A stretch of 10,955 nucleotides of DNA from CAYFLR01 sp964343805 (GTDB lineage Bacteria > Bdellovibrionota_B > Oligoflexia > CAYFLR01). Position numbers and translations under genes: made by a program. The notes below the pieces were generated by a model. That model worked only from the letters and a program-made list of their open reading frames with translations. It made no database searches and was not told the origin of the DNA. The stretch covers positions 1 to 10,955 of the forward strand of contig CAYFLR010000110.1 in the NCBI GenBank assembly GCA_964343805.1, in the 5' to 3' direction. Of this stretch, positions 1-6,847 are shown in pieces; the stretch's first letter is position 1; every line of letters starts with the position of its first letter.

Positions 1-150
1 TGGAGGGTAGTAATGATCCACTAGTTCGGACTGAGGATCTACAGGATCCACCACGGTAATCTTTGTATGGGGTAAGACTTTTTTTACGGCAATTAAAAAG
101 GAGCCACCCATCAGACCGGCCCCTATAATGGTTATATGCTCAATTTTCAT
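1..150 (-). CDS. tyrA: Prephenate dehydrogenase, N-terminal part (cut by window edge)
   Basis: Only the first 50 codons are present; the gene runs off the left edge. The product would oxidatively decarboxylate prephenate (or arogenate) with NAD(P) in tyrosine synthesis, in the cytoplasm. Seen: a beta strand followed by the dinucleotide-binding glycine motif GAGLMGGS (residues 10-17), the wording typical of TyrA, then a second strand ending in VVDP. The acidic residue D35 at the end of that strand suggests NAD rather than NADP (family knowledge). The ATG at 150-148 overlaps the TGA of the DAHP synthase gene (149-147), an ATGA junction implying translational coupling. A different Rossmann dehydrogenase is possible from so short a piece, but the aromatic-pathway neighbour makes TyrA by far the best call. 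Confidence 0.85.
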   Translation of the reverse strand, partial: MKIEHITIIGAGLMGGSFLIAVKKVLPHTKITVVDPVDPQSELVDHYYPP

Positions 151-1163
151 TGGATTTTACGATTGATTGCGGTGGCCACTCGGCTGCAAGTATCATGCAG
201 CTGCTGATACTGTTTAAAAGAAATTGCTTGTTGCGCATCGCAAATAGACCGATCAGGATTAGGATGAACCTCTACCATAATTCCATCGGCTCCGGCGGCA
301 ATACCAGCCAGTGATAGTGGCTGTACCAACTCTCTTCGTCCTCCACTATGACTCGGATCAACAATGACTGGGAGGTGAGACATTTCTTTGATAGCTGGAA
401 TACAGGAAATATCCAAAGTATTTCTAGTATAGGTTTCATAGGTTCGGATTCCTCTTTCACAGAGGATCACTTGAGGGTTACCTGCCGCTAATATATATTC
501 AGATGAGAGCAGGAGATCTTCAATCGTGGCCGACATGCCTCTTTTTAACATAATCGGTTTGTTGGTAGCACCTAACTGAGACAAAATAGAGAAGTTCTGC
601 ATGTTGCGAGCGCCTACCTGGATAATATCTACATAATCCATGGCTACTTCGATTTGAGAAGCATCTAATATTTCAGATATTACTTTTAACCCGTACTTAT
701 CAGCCGCTTCGCGAATCAGCTGAAGGCCTTTTTCACCATGACCTTGAAATGAATAGGGAGAAGTTCTGGGTTTGTAAGCCCCACCACGTAAAATTTGACA
801 ACCAATTTCCTTGAGAGCGGCTGCGGATTCATCCATCTGAGATTTATCTTCGATGGTACAAGGGCCAGCAATCATGGCTATTTCATCGGTTCCAATGGTA
901 CAAGTCCCTAAATCAATAACGGTGTTCGTTTGTTTAAAGGCTCGACTGGTTAATTTAAAGGGGGTTGAAACTTTAACAACCTTGTATACACCTTCTAAAA
1001 GTCCATAGACTCTAGTATCATATCCTTTATTTTGTCCTATAACACCGATAATGGTATGGTCTACTCCGGCGGATTCGTGGGCTTTGAACCCATCTTGGGA
1101 GACACGGCCTTTTACGCTTTCAATCTGTTCTTTGGTGGCATCCGGTTTCATCACAATTATCAT
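147..1163 (-). CDS. aroF: 3-deoxy-7-phosphoheptulonate (DAHP) synthase, type I-beta with N-terminal regulatory domain
   Basis: Condenses phosphoenolpyruvate and erythrose-4-phosphate, the first step of the shikimate pathway. At 338 residues it has the length of the Thermotoga-type enzyme: a ferredoxin-like (ACT-like) regulatory domain at about 1-66, then a TIM-barrel catalytic domain. Motifs seen: AGPC (99-102), KPRTSP (131-136), GARNMQN (184-190), LKRG (206-209), CERG (235-238), DPSHSGG (269-275), EVHP (298-301). C102, H272, E298 and D309 fall where I recall the metal ligands of the Thermotoga enzyme. The N-terminal domain implies feedback control by Tyr and/or Phe (family knowledge). Start ATG at 1163-1161 has AAGGA at 1175-1171, 7 nt upstream. 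It is first in an operon with tyrA (4-bp overlap). Conserved segments rule out KdsA, which belongs to the same superfamily. Confidence 0.96.
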   Translation of the reverse strand: MIIVMKPDATKEQIESVKGRVSQDGFKAHESAGVDHTIIGVIGQNKGYDTRVYGLLEGVYKVVKVSTPFKLTSRAFKQTNTVIDLGTCTIGTDEIAMIAGPCTIEDKSQMDESAAALKEIGCQILRGGAYKPRTSPYSFQGHGEKGLQLIREAADKYGLKVISEILDASQIEVAMDYVDIIQVGARNMQNFSILSQLGATNKPIMLKRGMSATIEDLLLSSEYILAAGNPQVILCERGIRTYETYTRNTLDISCIPAIKEMSHLPVIVDPSHSGGRRELVQPLSLAGIAAGADGIMVEVHPNPDRSICDAQQAISFKQYQQLHDTCSRVATAINRKIQ

Positions 1164-1173
1164 TTTTCATCCT

Positions 1174-1206
1174 TACATATATATAAAGTATGTAGCGGAT
1201 ATATCC
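1174..1206 (-). promoter_or_regulatory. Two inverted repeats in the aroF leader/promoter (possible operator)
   Basis: TACATA (1174-1179) and TATGTA (1189-1194) form a 6-bp inverted repeat with a 9-bp spacer, just upstream of the aroF ribosome binding site. Next to it GGATATATCC (1197-1206) is a perfect 10-bp palindrome overlapping the candidate -10 box. Such placement suits a repressor site or a leader hairpin. AT-rich DNA makes short palindromes common, so this is only a candidate. Confidence 0.3.
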
Positions 1207-1226
1207 ATTTTACCCTTCAATCGCAA
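1198..1226 (-). promoter_or_regulatory. Candidate sigma-70 promoter of aroF-tyrA
   Basis: Read on the minus strand: TTGCGA (1226-1221), a 17-bp spacer, TATATC (1203-1198). Each hexamer matches the consensus at 4 of 6 positions. It would give a leader of about 30 nt before the aroF start. No better match was seen between aroF and the divergent gene. Confidence 0.35.
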
Positions 1227-1265
1227 GGGAAAAATAGGTCACTGAATAGGAGAAGCCGGGGGGGT

Positions 1266-1294
1266 TTGAATATCTAGGTCTCATTTGGTAGAAT
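1266..1294 (+). promoter_or_regulatory. Sigma-70 promoter of the outer-membrane protein gene
   Basis: TTGAAT (1266-1271), exactly 17 bp, TAGAAT (1289-1294), i.e. 4/6 and 5/6 matches. Transcription would start near 1301, leaving a leader of about 37 nt to the ATG at 1338. An in-frame ATG at 1293 lies inside the -10 box and so could not be translated from this promoter, which helps decide the gene start. The -35 hexamer and spacing are the same as in the fliW promoter at 8059-8087. Confidence 0.6.
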
Positions 1295-1337
1295 GAAACT
1301 AGAAATACCCAACATTAAAGCTTTTATTGAGGGAAAT

Positions 1338-2258
1338 ATGAGAAAATATAAACAATTTCTTTGTGTTATTGCGTTAGCTTCCATTCTTCTACCTTCCCTT
1401 GCAGCTAAAGACCAAATGTTAGAAACTCAGATGGAGCGGCGAGCGGATCGAGGAATTGGAGTCCTTTTTCCTGGAGGATATATTAACAGTGAAATTTTAG
1501 CTGAGTATCAGACTCTGAATGGAACTAAATATCGAAATAACACCACCTATGAGAAAAGGCTCTATCTCGGAAGTAAATTCTTAAAAAATGCGGTTGATAC
1601 TAAAATAAGATTATCTTTTCGAAGGGAACCTCTCACCAGGGAAGTGACCTTTGAAGATGTCAACTGGTTCAACACCTTCACTCTGTTTGATACTGGAGCC
1701 TTTGCCTTTAAAGCTCGAATGAGGAATATTTTTCCTACCTCGGATATTAGCACTCGAACTCGAACTGTTGTATCAGGTAATTTAACGGGCTTTTCTCAGT
1801 TGAATGGTCGAGCGGGATCTTTTGTCCCCGGCTTTTCACTCTGGGCCTCCAACGAAATTTTTCAAACCAAAAAATATGGCACCCGAAAAGTTGCTTCCTC
1901 TGATCGAGCCTCTCTAGTACGACCCACACACCATGAAGTGCGAGTGGAGGTAGAACATCCCGTGGATTTAGATTTAGAAAGTGGAGTGATCGTGGACTAC
2001 ACTCATCCCAGGATTCCCGACCTTTTTGTGGAGATGAATCTATTTGATCAGCGAAGGTGGTACAGCAATGGAAAATATGAGCGCTGGTATTATTCCGAGC
2101 TCTTTGTACGCTATGATTTTAATAAACGAATTTTTATGTACTCCTATAACCGCTTTATGTTTGATAAAGAATTTTCACTGCAAGGTGTGGATTTTGAAAG
2201 AAAGGCGGAAGATCGAGGCGCTATTTTGACCCGGTTGGCTCTTGGGCTTCAATTTTAG
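1338..2258 (+). CDS. Exported protein, probable outer-membrane beta-barrel, function unknown
   Basis: I do not recognise a named family. The 306-residue product starts with a clear signal peptide: a basic start (MRKYKQ), a hydrophobic stretch about 7-22, and a likely signal peptidase site around residue 22-23 (LPSLAA). The rest has alternating polar/hydrophobic stretches rich in Tyr, Phe and Arg, several suggestive of amphipathic strands, and ends in LALGLQF. A terminal Phe after an alternating strand is the usual outer-membrane barrel insertion signal. ATG 1338 is chosen over an in-frame ATG at 1293 because it has GAGGG 4 nt upstream (1329-1333), begins the signal peptide directly, and lies downstream of the predicted transcription start. 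It is divergent from aroF and converges with the next gene, sharing 4 bp at the stop codons. It could be a porin-like or surface protein; a link to the adjacent flagellar genes is unproven. Confidence 0.8.
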   Translation: MRKYKQFLCVIALASILLPSLAAKDQMLETQMERRADRGIGVLFPGGYINSEILAEYQTLNGTKYRNNTTYEKRLYLGSKFLKNAVDTKIRLSFRREPLTREVTFEDVNWFNTFTLFDTGAFAFKARMRNIFPTSDISTRTRTVVSGNLTGFSQLNGRAGSFVPGFSLWASNEIFQTKKYGTRKVASSDRASLVRPTHHEVRVEVEHPVDLDLESGVIVDYTHPRIPDLFVEMNLFDQRRWYSNGKYERWYYSELFVRYDFNKRIFMYSYNRFMFDKEFSLQGVDFERKAEDRGAILTRLALGLQF

Positions 2259-2653
2259 TAGACAGCCCGGGTTCTGACCTGCTCGGTGGACATCTTACGA
2301 ATCCAACCTTGAATTTCAGGTTTTTGTTTGGCTTTGATATAGTACCAAGAGAAACTTCCAAAACCCTTTATCTCGTAAGCCAATACAAGTGTTCCTTGAG
2401 GTACAGAGATGTTACCTGGAACCAATTGGGATTCGCCACTAATGGTATCTAGAATTTTAATATCATAGAGGCGAGACTTTTGAAGAACCTTTAAAGTAAT
2501 TGTAGGTTGATTCTTAGGATAGGTGACTCTTCTCACATTGGAGCTGTTCAGACTTCCCGCAGCTTTTACTTGCACGTAGCCAGTTAAATTGATTATAATT
2601 ACTGTAAGCAGGATTCCCCATTGAAATTTGGTAGGCAGAATTTTCCTAATCAT
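2255..2653 (-). CDS. Small exported protein with SH3-like domain
   Basis: 132 residues. An N-terminal hydrophobic segment at about 12-27 after a basic start (MIRKILPTK) is a signal peptide, with a possible cleavage site near residue 31 (VKA|A), or else a membrane anchor. The C-terminal part (about 55-125) reads like a divergent bacterial SH3 (SH3b) fold: a hydrophobic strand, VPQGTLVLAYE, then SWYYIKA and QGWIRKMS. These match the usual SH3b wording 'Gt.v.v...W..V...g..GWv'. Such domains often bind cell-wall peptides or proteins in the periplasm. The start ATG at 2653-2651 is the first usable start in the frame; its likely Shine-Dalgarno (AGGA, 2668-2665) is unusually distant at 11 nt. The start region is a 21-bp tandem duplication. 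The stop TAA overlaps the stop of the convergent barrel gene. The SH3 assignment is pattern-based and moderate. Confidence 0.7.
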   Translation of the reverse strand: MIRKILPTKFQWGILLTVIIINLTGYVQVKAAGSLNSSNVRRVTYPKNQPTITLKVLQKSRLYDIKILDTISGESQLVPGNISVPQGTLVLAYEIKGFGSFSWYYIKAKQKPEIQGWIRKMSTEQVRTRAVY

Positions 2654-2671
2654 AGGCAGAACTTTCCTAAT
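2632..2671. repeat. Tandem 21-bp duplication across the start of the SH3-like gene
   Basis: TAGGCAGAATTTTCCTAAT (2632-2650) recurs at 2653-2671 with one change (T to C at 2662), period 21 bp. On the minus strand the inner copy encodes the first seven codons (MIRKILP) and the outer copy would read HIRKVLP in frame. The outer copy now supplies the leader and the AGGA used as ribosome binding site. Confidence 0.85.
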
Positions 2672-2851
2672 ATGGTTGATGGTTTTTTTAGGTGACTGCT
2701 TCTGTGTGCTCCAGCACAGTGGGTACGCAATACTTGGCTAACTAAAGGAAAAAAGGTACGTAATTTGCATTCAATAGAAACACAAACGAAGCGCCTTACT
2801 ATTTTAGCCATCGGGCAAGAGAGAGAATTATTAAGGGAAAATAGGTAACCA

Positions 2852-3951
2852 TTGAAAATTAAAGTATTATTTTTTATCACACTCTTTTTTCTACTCACCT
2901 GTCAGAGTTTACAGGCCGTGAGATTGAAAGATATTAGCTCCATCAAAGGGGTGAGAGACAATCAATTGGTTGGATTTGGAGTGGTGGTTGGTTTGAATGG
3001 AACCGGTGATTCCGCTTCCAGTACTTACACCGCGAAAGCCATTGCTGGCATGATGACTAAAATGGGACTTTTTACTGGCAAAGATGAGGTGATGGTGCAA
3101 AATACTGCGGCCGTTATGGTAACCGCTACTTTAAAGCCTTTTGCTCAAATCGGGGATCGGATTGATTTAACTATTTCTTCGGTGGGAGATGCCAAAAGCT
3201 TAGCCGGCGGAATATTGATTAAAACTCCATTGCTGGGAGCAGACCAGAATGTCTATGCCGTGGGCCAAGGAAAAGCTTCAGTGGGAGGAATTGGTGAAAA
3301 AGCAGTGACCACTCATTTGACTGTGGCCAAGGTCCCTCAGGGAGGGATTATAGAGAGGGATATGAATAACCCCATGGTGTTCGATGGAAAAGTGGAATTG
3401 ATGCTTCATGAGCCTGATTTTTCCACTGCTTCGGGAGTCGAAAAAAGAATCAATAGTGAATTGGGTGGGTTTNNNNNNNNNNCACGGCTATTAATAGTGG
3501 TAATATTCACATAAAAGTTCCCATGTATTATCAAAAACGATTGGTTCGTTTTGTTTCTATTTTGGAAAACATCGCGGTTAATACTGATTTGAAGGCTGTG
3601 GTGGTGGTTAACGAAAGAACTGGAACTGTGGTGATGGGAGCGGATGTTCGGATTCGGACAGTGGCCATTTCTCATGGTGATTTAAGTTTAGAAGTCAAAC
3701 CTGAGGTGGCGGCTCCTACTCCTGAGGAGGAAGAGGCTCAAAAAGATAAAAAAGGCGATGAAGATGAAGAGGCGGCTCCAAAGGAAGAAGAGGTGATTCA
3801 GCATCACTTAAATGTAGTGGAAGAAGGAGCCAGTATCGGAGCTGTGGTTAAAGCGTTGAACGAACTGGGTGTCAAACCTCATGACTTGATAATCATTTTA
3901 CAGACATTAAAGGCAGCTGGCGCTTTGCAAGCTGAATTGAGGTTTATATGA
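2852..3951 (+). CDS. flgI: Flagellar P-ring protein FlgI (interrupted by an assembly gap)
   Basis: Forms the periplasmic P ring, the bushing around the flagellar rod at the peptidoglycan layer. The TTG start at 2852 begins a textbook signal peptide (MKIKVLFF..., cleavage near QSLQA|VRLKDIS) with AGGT 5 nt upstream. Family hallmarks: RLKDISSIKGVRDNQLVGFGVVVGLNGTGD directly after cleavage (in two parts), TPLLGAD, VYAVGQG, then after the gap VVVNERTGTVVMGADVRI and the C-terminal LKAAGALQAELRFI block. A 10-N gap at 3473-3482 separates 207 N-terminal codons from 155 C-terminal ones. The frame changes across it, which is consistent with a gap whose true size is 2 modulo 3. The total then comes to about 364 residues, the normal FlgI length. 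An unusual acidic stretch of 28 residues lies at 3709-3792. It is first in the cluster; flgH and flgA are not adjacent in this window. Stop overlaps flgJ (ATGA). Confidence 0.95.
3473..3482. other. Assembly gap (10 N) inside flgI
   Basis: Ten unknown bases. Frame before: TTT codon at 3470-3472. Frame after: ACG codon at 3484. To keep FlgI open the true gap must be 2, 5, 8, 11... bases, so 10 is a placeholder or one base is wrong. Confidence 0.98.
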
Positions 3952-4514
3952 AAGTGGATTTTTCGAGTGATCCATTATTGGGTGGAAAAAACAGCAGTGA
4001 GCTGAATAAGGTTGGCAATAACAAGCAATCTTATAAGGACGGCTTAAAATCAACTGATGTTGATTTTTTGAATGAGTTGAATGCTCAAATTAAAAAAGCG
4101 GTCGTTGCTCAAAATAAGCAAAAGAGCCAGCCCAGTCCGGTTATTGACTCAAAACCACCACAGTACGCAGCCAATTCACCCATTAGTAAGGTGTCTTCTA
4201 AAGAGAAAGTGGCCCAAGAGTTTGAAGCTATGATGATTAATATGATGCTTAAAACCATGCGTAAAGGGGTAGGGGATTTTGGTATCGCCCCTAAAAGTAA
4301 TGGGCGCAAAATATATGAATCCATGCTGGATACTGAATATGCCAATGTGATGTCTAAAACGGGTGAGGGCTTAGGCATTAGAAAGATGGTATTAGAGTAT
4401 TTAAATAGAGCGGATAATGTGGCTATGGCAACAAATAAAGTGGGCCCTGTTGACAAGGAGCTGGACTCTACTGTGACAGATGCTATAGTAAATAGTAATA
4501 AAAGTATATTATAA
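3948..4514 (+). CDS. flgJ: FlgJ-type rod-binding protein without muramidase domain
   Basis: 188 residues. The rod-binding domain is at about 86-153: KVAQEFEAMMINMMLKTMRKG, then GRKIYESMLDTEYANVMSKTGEGLGIRKMV (quoted as broken pieces of the family pattern 'qFEamfl..ml..Mr ... iy..mlD.eya...s..g..Gl...'). In enterobacterial FlgJ this domain caps the growing rod and is followed by a peptidoglycan hydrolase domain. Here that hydrolase is absent, as in many other bacteria that use a separate lytic enzyme. Residues 1-85 are polar and low in predicted structure. The tail after 153 is also polar. The ATG at 3948 overlaps the flgI TGA (3949-3951), implying coupled translation. Placement directly after flgI is standard. 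Confidence 0.92.
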   Translation: MKVDFSSDPLLGGKNSSELNKVGNNKQSYKDGLKSTDVDFLNELNAQIKKAVVAQNKQKSQPSPVIDSKPPQYAANSPISKVSSKEKVAQEFEAMMINMMLKTMRKGVGDFGIAPKSNGRKIYESMLDTEYANVMSKTGEGLGIRKMVLEYLNRADNVAMATNKVGPVDKELDSTVTDAIVNSNKSIL

Positions 4515-4535
4515 CCTTTAAGTGTATATAATGAG

Positions 4536-4546
4536 GGATAGGAGGA
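4536..4546 (+). promoter_or_regulatory. flgM ribosome binding site with three GGA motifs
   Basis: AGGAGG at 4540-4545, 7 nt before the flgM ATG, is a near-perfect Shine-Dalgarno. GGA occurs at 4536-4538, 4541-4543 and 4544-4546, the core recognised by CsrA. The csrA gene is four genes downstream, so control of flgM translation by CsrA is possible but inferred. Confidence 0.5.
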
Positions 4547-4552
4547 GCTAGT

Positions 4553-4882
4553 ATGAGAGTAGATCCTAATAATGCTGCAACCATTAAGCAAACCGGCGTG
4601 GATGGTGCTCGGAAATCTAAGTTAGTAGATAAAGTAGACATCCAAGGGGTTGAACCATCAATGCTAAAGGAGAGTTCCAAAGTGAGCCTTTCTGATCGAG
4701 CAAAAAACTACGCTAAAATTAAAAAAATAGCGGATGAGACACCAGATGTTCGCCAAGATAAAGTGGCCTTTTATAAAGAGCTACTCAAATCAGGTAAATA
4801 CAAGGTGGACTCTGAAAAGTTGGCAGATGCCATGATTGAAGAAACCATCAAAAATGAAGTCTTAACAGGAGAGATTCTTTGA
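4553..4882 (+). CDS. flgM: Anti-sigma-28 factor FlgM
   Basis: Binds the flagellar sigma factor FliA and blocks late flagellar transcription until it is exported through the finished hook-basal body. 109 residues, normal to slightly long. The C-terminal half carries the family signature: VSLSDRAKNYAKIKKIA (44-60), TPDVRQDKV (63-71), LLKSGKYKVDSEKLADAMIEE (78-98, read as two pieces); these regions form the sigma-binding helices. The N-terminal 40 residues are polar and disordered, as expected for an exported, unfolded regulator. The ATG has AGGAGG 7 nt upstream, the strongest ribosome site in the cluster. It overlaps flgN by 4 bp (TTGA). fliA is not in the window. Confidence 0.95.
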   Translation: MRVDPNNAATIKQTGVDGARKSKLVDKVDIQGVEPSMLKESSKVSLSDRAKNYAKIKKIADETPDVRQDKVAFYKELLKSGKYKVDSEKLADAMIEETIKNEVLTGEIL

Positions 4883-5385
4883 GTGCAGAACAGTATCTGT
4901 ATCAATTGGAATTGATCGTTAAGGATCAGTTTCTAAGAATGCAAGAGATGATTGAGCTTCTGAAAGAGGAGAATAACGCGATTGTGCGTTTTAATCTCGA
5001 AGAAATTCAGGGATGCTTAGATCGTAAAGAAGCCCTTCAAAGTAAATTGGCAAGTTTAGAAACCTACCGAACCAAGGTGATCAAACAGCTGGCTGATTTA
5101 GCTGAAATAGCCCCTGAAGAGATTTCGATTTCATCTATCGAACAGCACTTTCCCGAGCAAAACACTACCGGGTTAAGCAGTTTGTTTCGTGAGAATGAAA
5201 AAAGCTTCAATGCTTATAGAAGGGCTATTAAGCAGAATCAAATGCTGCTACGATCTTCTTTGGTTAGCGTCAGGCGCTCGGTGGAAGAGATTGCAAAAGC
5301 TTCTGAAACCAATGCCAGTTACAGTCAAAATGGTATGATAAACAAACAGGGAAACCAGGATTCTCTGATGAGAGTGAAGGCTTAA
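4879..5385 (+). CDS. flgN: FlgN-family export chaperone for FlgK and FlgL
   Basis: 168 residues, mostly helical and charged, with long heptad-like stretches at about 8-75 (LELIVKDQFLRMQEMIELLKEE..., CLDRKEALQSKLASLETYR) and a second helical block at 105-140. FlgN keeps the junction proteins FlgK and FlgL unfolded and delivers them to the type III export gate. The family is weakly conserved in sequence, so the call rests on size, helical pattern and the invariant position between flgM and flgK. The start is TTG at 4879, overlapping the flgM TGA (4880-4882); no ATG or GTG in frame lies nearby. Its TAA ends one base before the flgK ATG. Confidence 0.88.
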   Translation: MSAEQYLYQLELIVKDQFLRMQEMIELLKEENNAIVRFNLEEIQGCLDRKEALQSKLASLETYRTKVIKQLADLAEIAPEEISISSIEQHFPEQNTTGLSSLFRENEKSFNAYRRAIKQNQMLLRSSLVSVRRSVEEIAKASETNASYSQNGMINKQGNQDSLMRVKA

Positions 5386-5386
5386 T

Positions 5387-6808
5387 ATGGGATTGTCCTC
5401 CATTTTAAATGTTGGAAGTGAATCACTGCATAATTCTCAATCTGCGATTGAGATAGCGGGCCATAATATTGCCAATGCTCATACCGATGGCTATTCCAAG
5501 CAACGGGTGGTAATTAACTCTAAATATCCCTCAGTAAGAAATGGAGTTAATTATGGTACGGGGGCTCGTCTTGATCGAGTTGAGCGTGCTCATGACCAAT
5601 ATCTTGAGCGATCTTTGCTCAATGAAGTGCAATTAAATTCGACCTTAAAAATCGAAAAAGAAGGCCTTAAACGAATTGAAGAAATCTTCAATCCCAGTTT
5701 GGAAGGGTCTATCATTCATCAGATGGATGCCTTTGCTGCCTCTGTCAACGAGCTCTCTCTTTACCCAGAAGAGCTAACAATTCGAACTAATGTGAGGGGT
5801 TTTGGAGAATCTTTAGGGCATTCTTTCAAGCAAGCTCATGATATGTTAGAGACCATTCGAAAAGACTATGATTCCATGATTGAGAATGAAGTGGAGATGC
5901 TCAATCGAATCCTCAGTGAGATTGCTGATCTCAATGGGAAAGTGCAAGAAAATGAAAACGAAGTGGGGGCAACTGCCAATGACTTTCGCGATAAGAGAGA
6001 TATGATGATTCGCGATCTGGCAGAGCGAGTGGATATCTCATGGTATGAGAATGTCAATAATGAGATGATCATTCGAGGTCCTGGGTCAAAGCTCTTAGTG
6101 GAAGGGAGTAGTCACGGAAAATTTAAAGCAGCTCCCCAAAAAGACAATGATGCTTTTACCGATATCTTTTTTGAGGATTATGGAGGTTCTACTCAAAGTA
6201 ATATTACCTCTAAAATAAAGAGCGGCTCCTTAAAAGGAATGATCGAAATTAGAGATAAGCATGCAGTGGAAGCCTCGAATACCATTGATCACATGGCTTA
6301 TACCTTTTCCAAAGATTTTAATGCCGCTCATAAAAAAGGCTATGGAATTGGAAATTATTCGGGAGTGACAGGGCGAGGTTTTTTCAGGGATATTGCAGAG
6401 GAAAAAGGAGCTGCCGGCAAAATCTTCCTAGAAGATAATGTTTTAGCCGATGTGAATTCTATTGCAACTGGAATTAGCCCTGATTCGCCAGGTGATAATA
6501 TTATTGCTAATCAGCTGGCCATTTCTTTGGCTTCCAACTTATTTAAAGATGGAACCTCAGATTTTAATAGCTTCTATTCTGACCAGGTGGGTCGAATTGG
6601 AGTCCAGGCCAACAGAGCGGATATGCTATTTGAGAATTCCGACGCAGTGAGAAAGCAATTACAGACTCGAAAAGATTCTTTGGTTGGAGTTTCTTTGGAT
6701 GAGGAAGCGGCTGATTTAATGAAGTATCAGCATATGTTTGCCGCCTCATCTAAAATTATTACTACCACTGATGAAATGTTTGAAACTATTTTGACGCTCA
6801 AACGTTAG
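5387..6808 (+). CDS. flgK: Flagellar hook-associated protein 1 (FlgK)
   Basis: Forms the first junction ring between hook and filament; exported through the flagellar type III system, hence no signal peptide. 473 residues, shorter than the enterobacterial protein (about 547), probably through a reduced outer domain. N-terminal D0: GLSSILNVGSESLHNSQSAI, then the rod/hook-family signature AGHNIANAHTDGYSKQRV. The C-terminal D0 helix also fits: SLDEEAADLMKYQHMFAASSKIITTTDEMFETIL (about residues 437-470, read in parts). Coiled segments at about 100-210 match the D1 helices. The ATG is 1 nt after the flgN stop, with GAAGG at 5376-5380 as ribosome site inside flgN. FlgN is its likely chaperone and FlgL its ring partner, encoded next. 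Confidence 0.96.
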   Translation: MGLSSILNVGSESLHNSQSAIEIAGHNIANAHTDGYSKQRVVINSKYPSVRNGVNYGTGARLDRVERAHDQYLERSLLNEVQLNSTLKIEKEGLKRIEEIFNPSLEGSIIHQMDAFAASVNELSLYPEELTIRTNVRGFGESLGHSFKQAHDMLETIRKDYDSMIENEVEMLNRILSEIADLNGKVQENENEVGATANDFRDKRDMMIRDLAERVDISWYENVNNEMIIRGPGSKLLVEGSSHGKFKAAPQKDNDAFTDIFFEDYGGSTQSNITSKIKSGSLKGMIEIRDKHAVEASNTIDHMAYTFSKDFNAAHKKGYGIGNYSGVTGRGFFRDIAEEKGAAGKIFLEDNVLADVNSIATGISPDSPGDNIIANQLAISLASNLFKDGTSDFNSFYSDQVGRIGVQANRADMLFENSDAVRKQLQTRKDSLVGVSLDEEAADLMKYQHMFAASSKIITTTDEMFETILTLKR

Positions 6809-6847
6809 GTTTAATTGAGCGGTTTTTGATGCTTTAAAGGTGATGGA

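Noticed and set aside
1293..1337. In-frame upstream ATG extending the barrel protein by 15 residues
   Set aside because: It lies inside the -10 box of the predicted promoter, lacks a ribosome site, and would bury the signal peptide behind 15 extra residues.
2705..2718. TGTGC/GCACA hairpin upstream of flgI as a terminator or riboswitch
   Set aside because: Only 5 bp, no T run and no larger fold around it that I can see.
2650..2898. Minus-strand ORF of 82 codons across the flgI start
   Set aside because: It overlaps the flgI signal peptide region and has no ribosome site, conserved motif or sensible protein composition; taken as a shadow ORF.
4527..4532. TATAAT as an internal promoter for flgM
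   Set aside because: No -35 at 16-18 bp and no proper extended -10; the start would fall at the ribosome site, leaving almost no leader.
4109..4591. Long minus-strand ORF (160 codons) opposite flgJ/flgM
   Set aside because: It is fully antisense to well-supported flgJ codons and crosses the flgM start; no recognisable motif.
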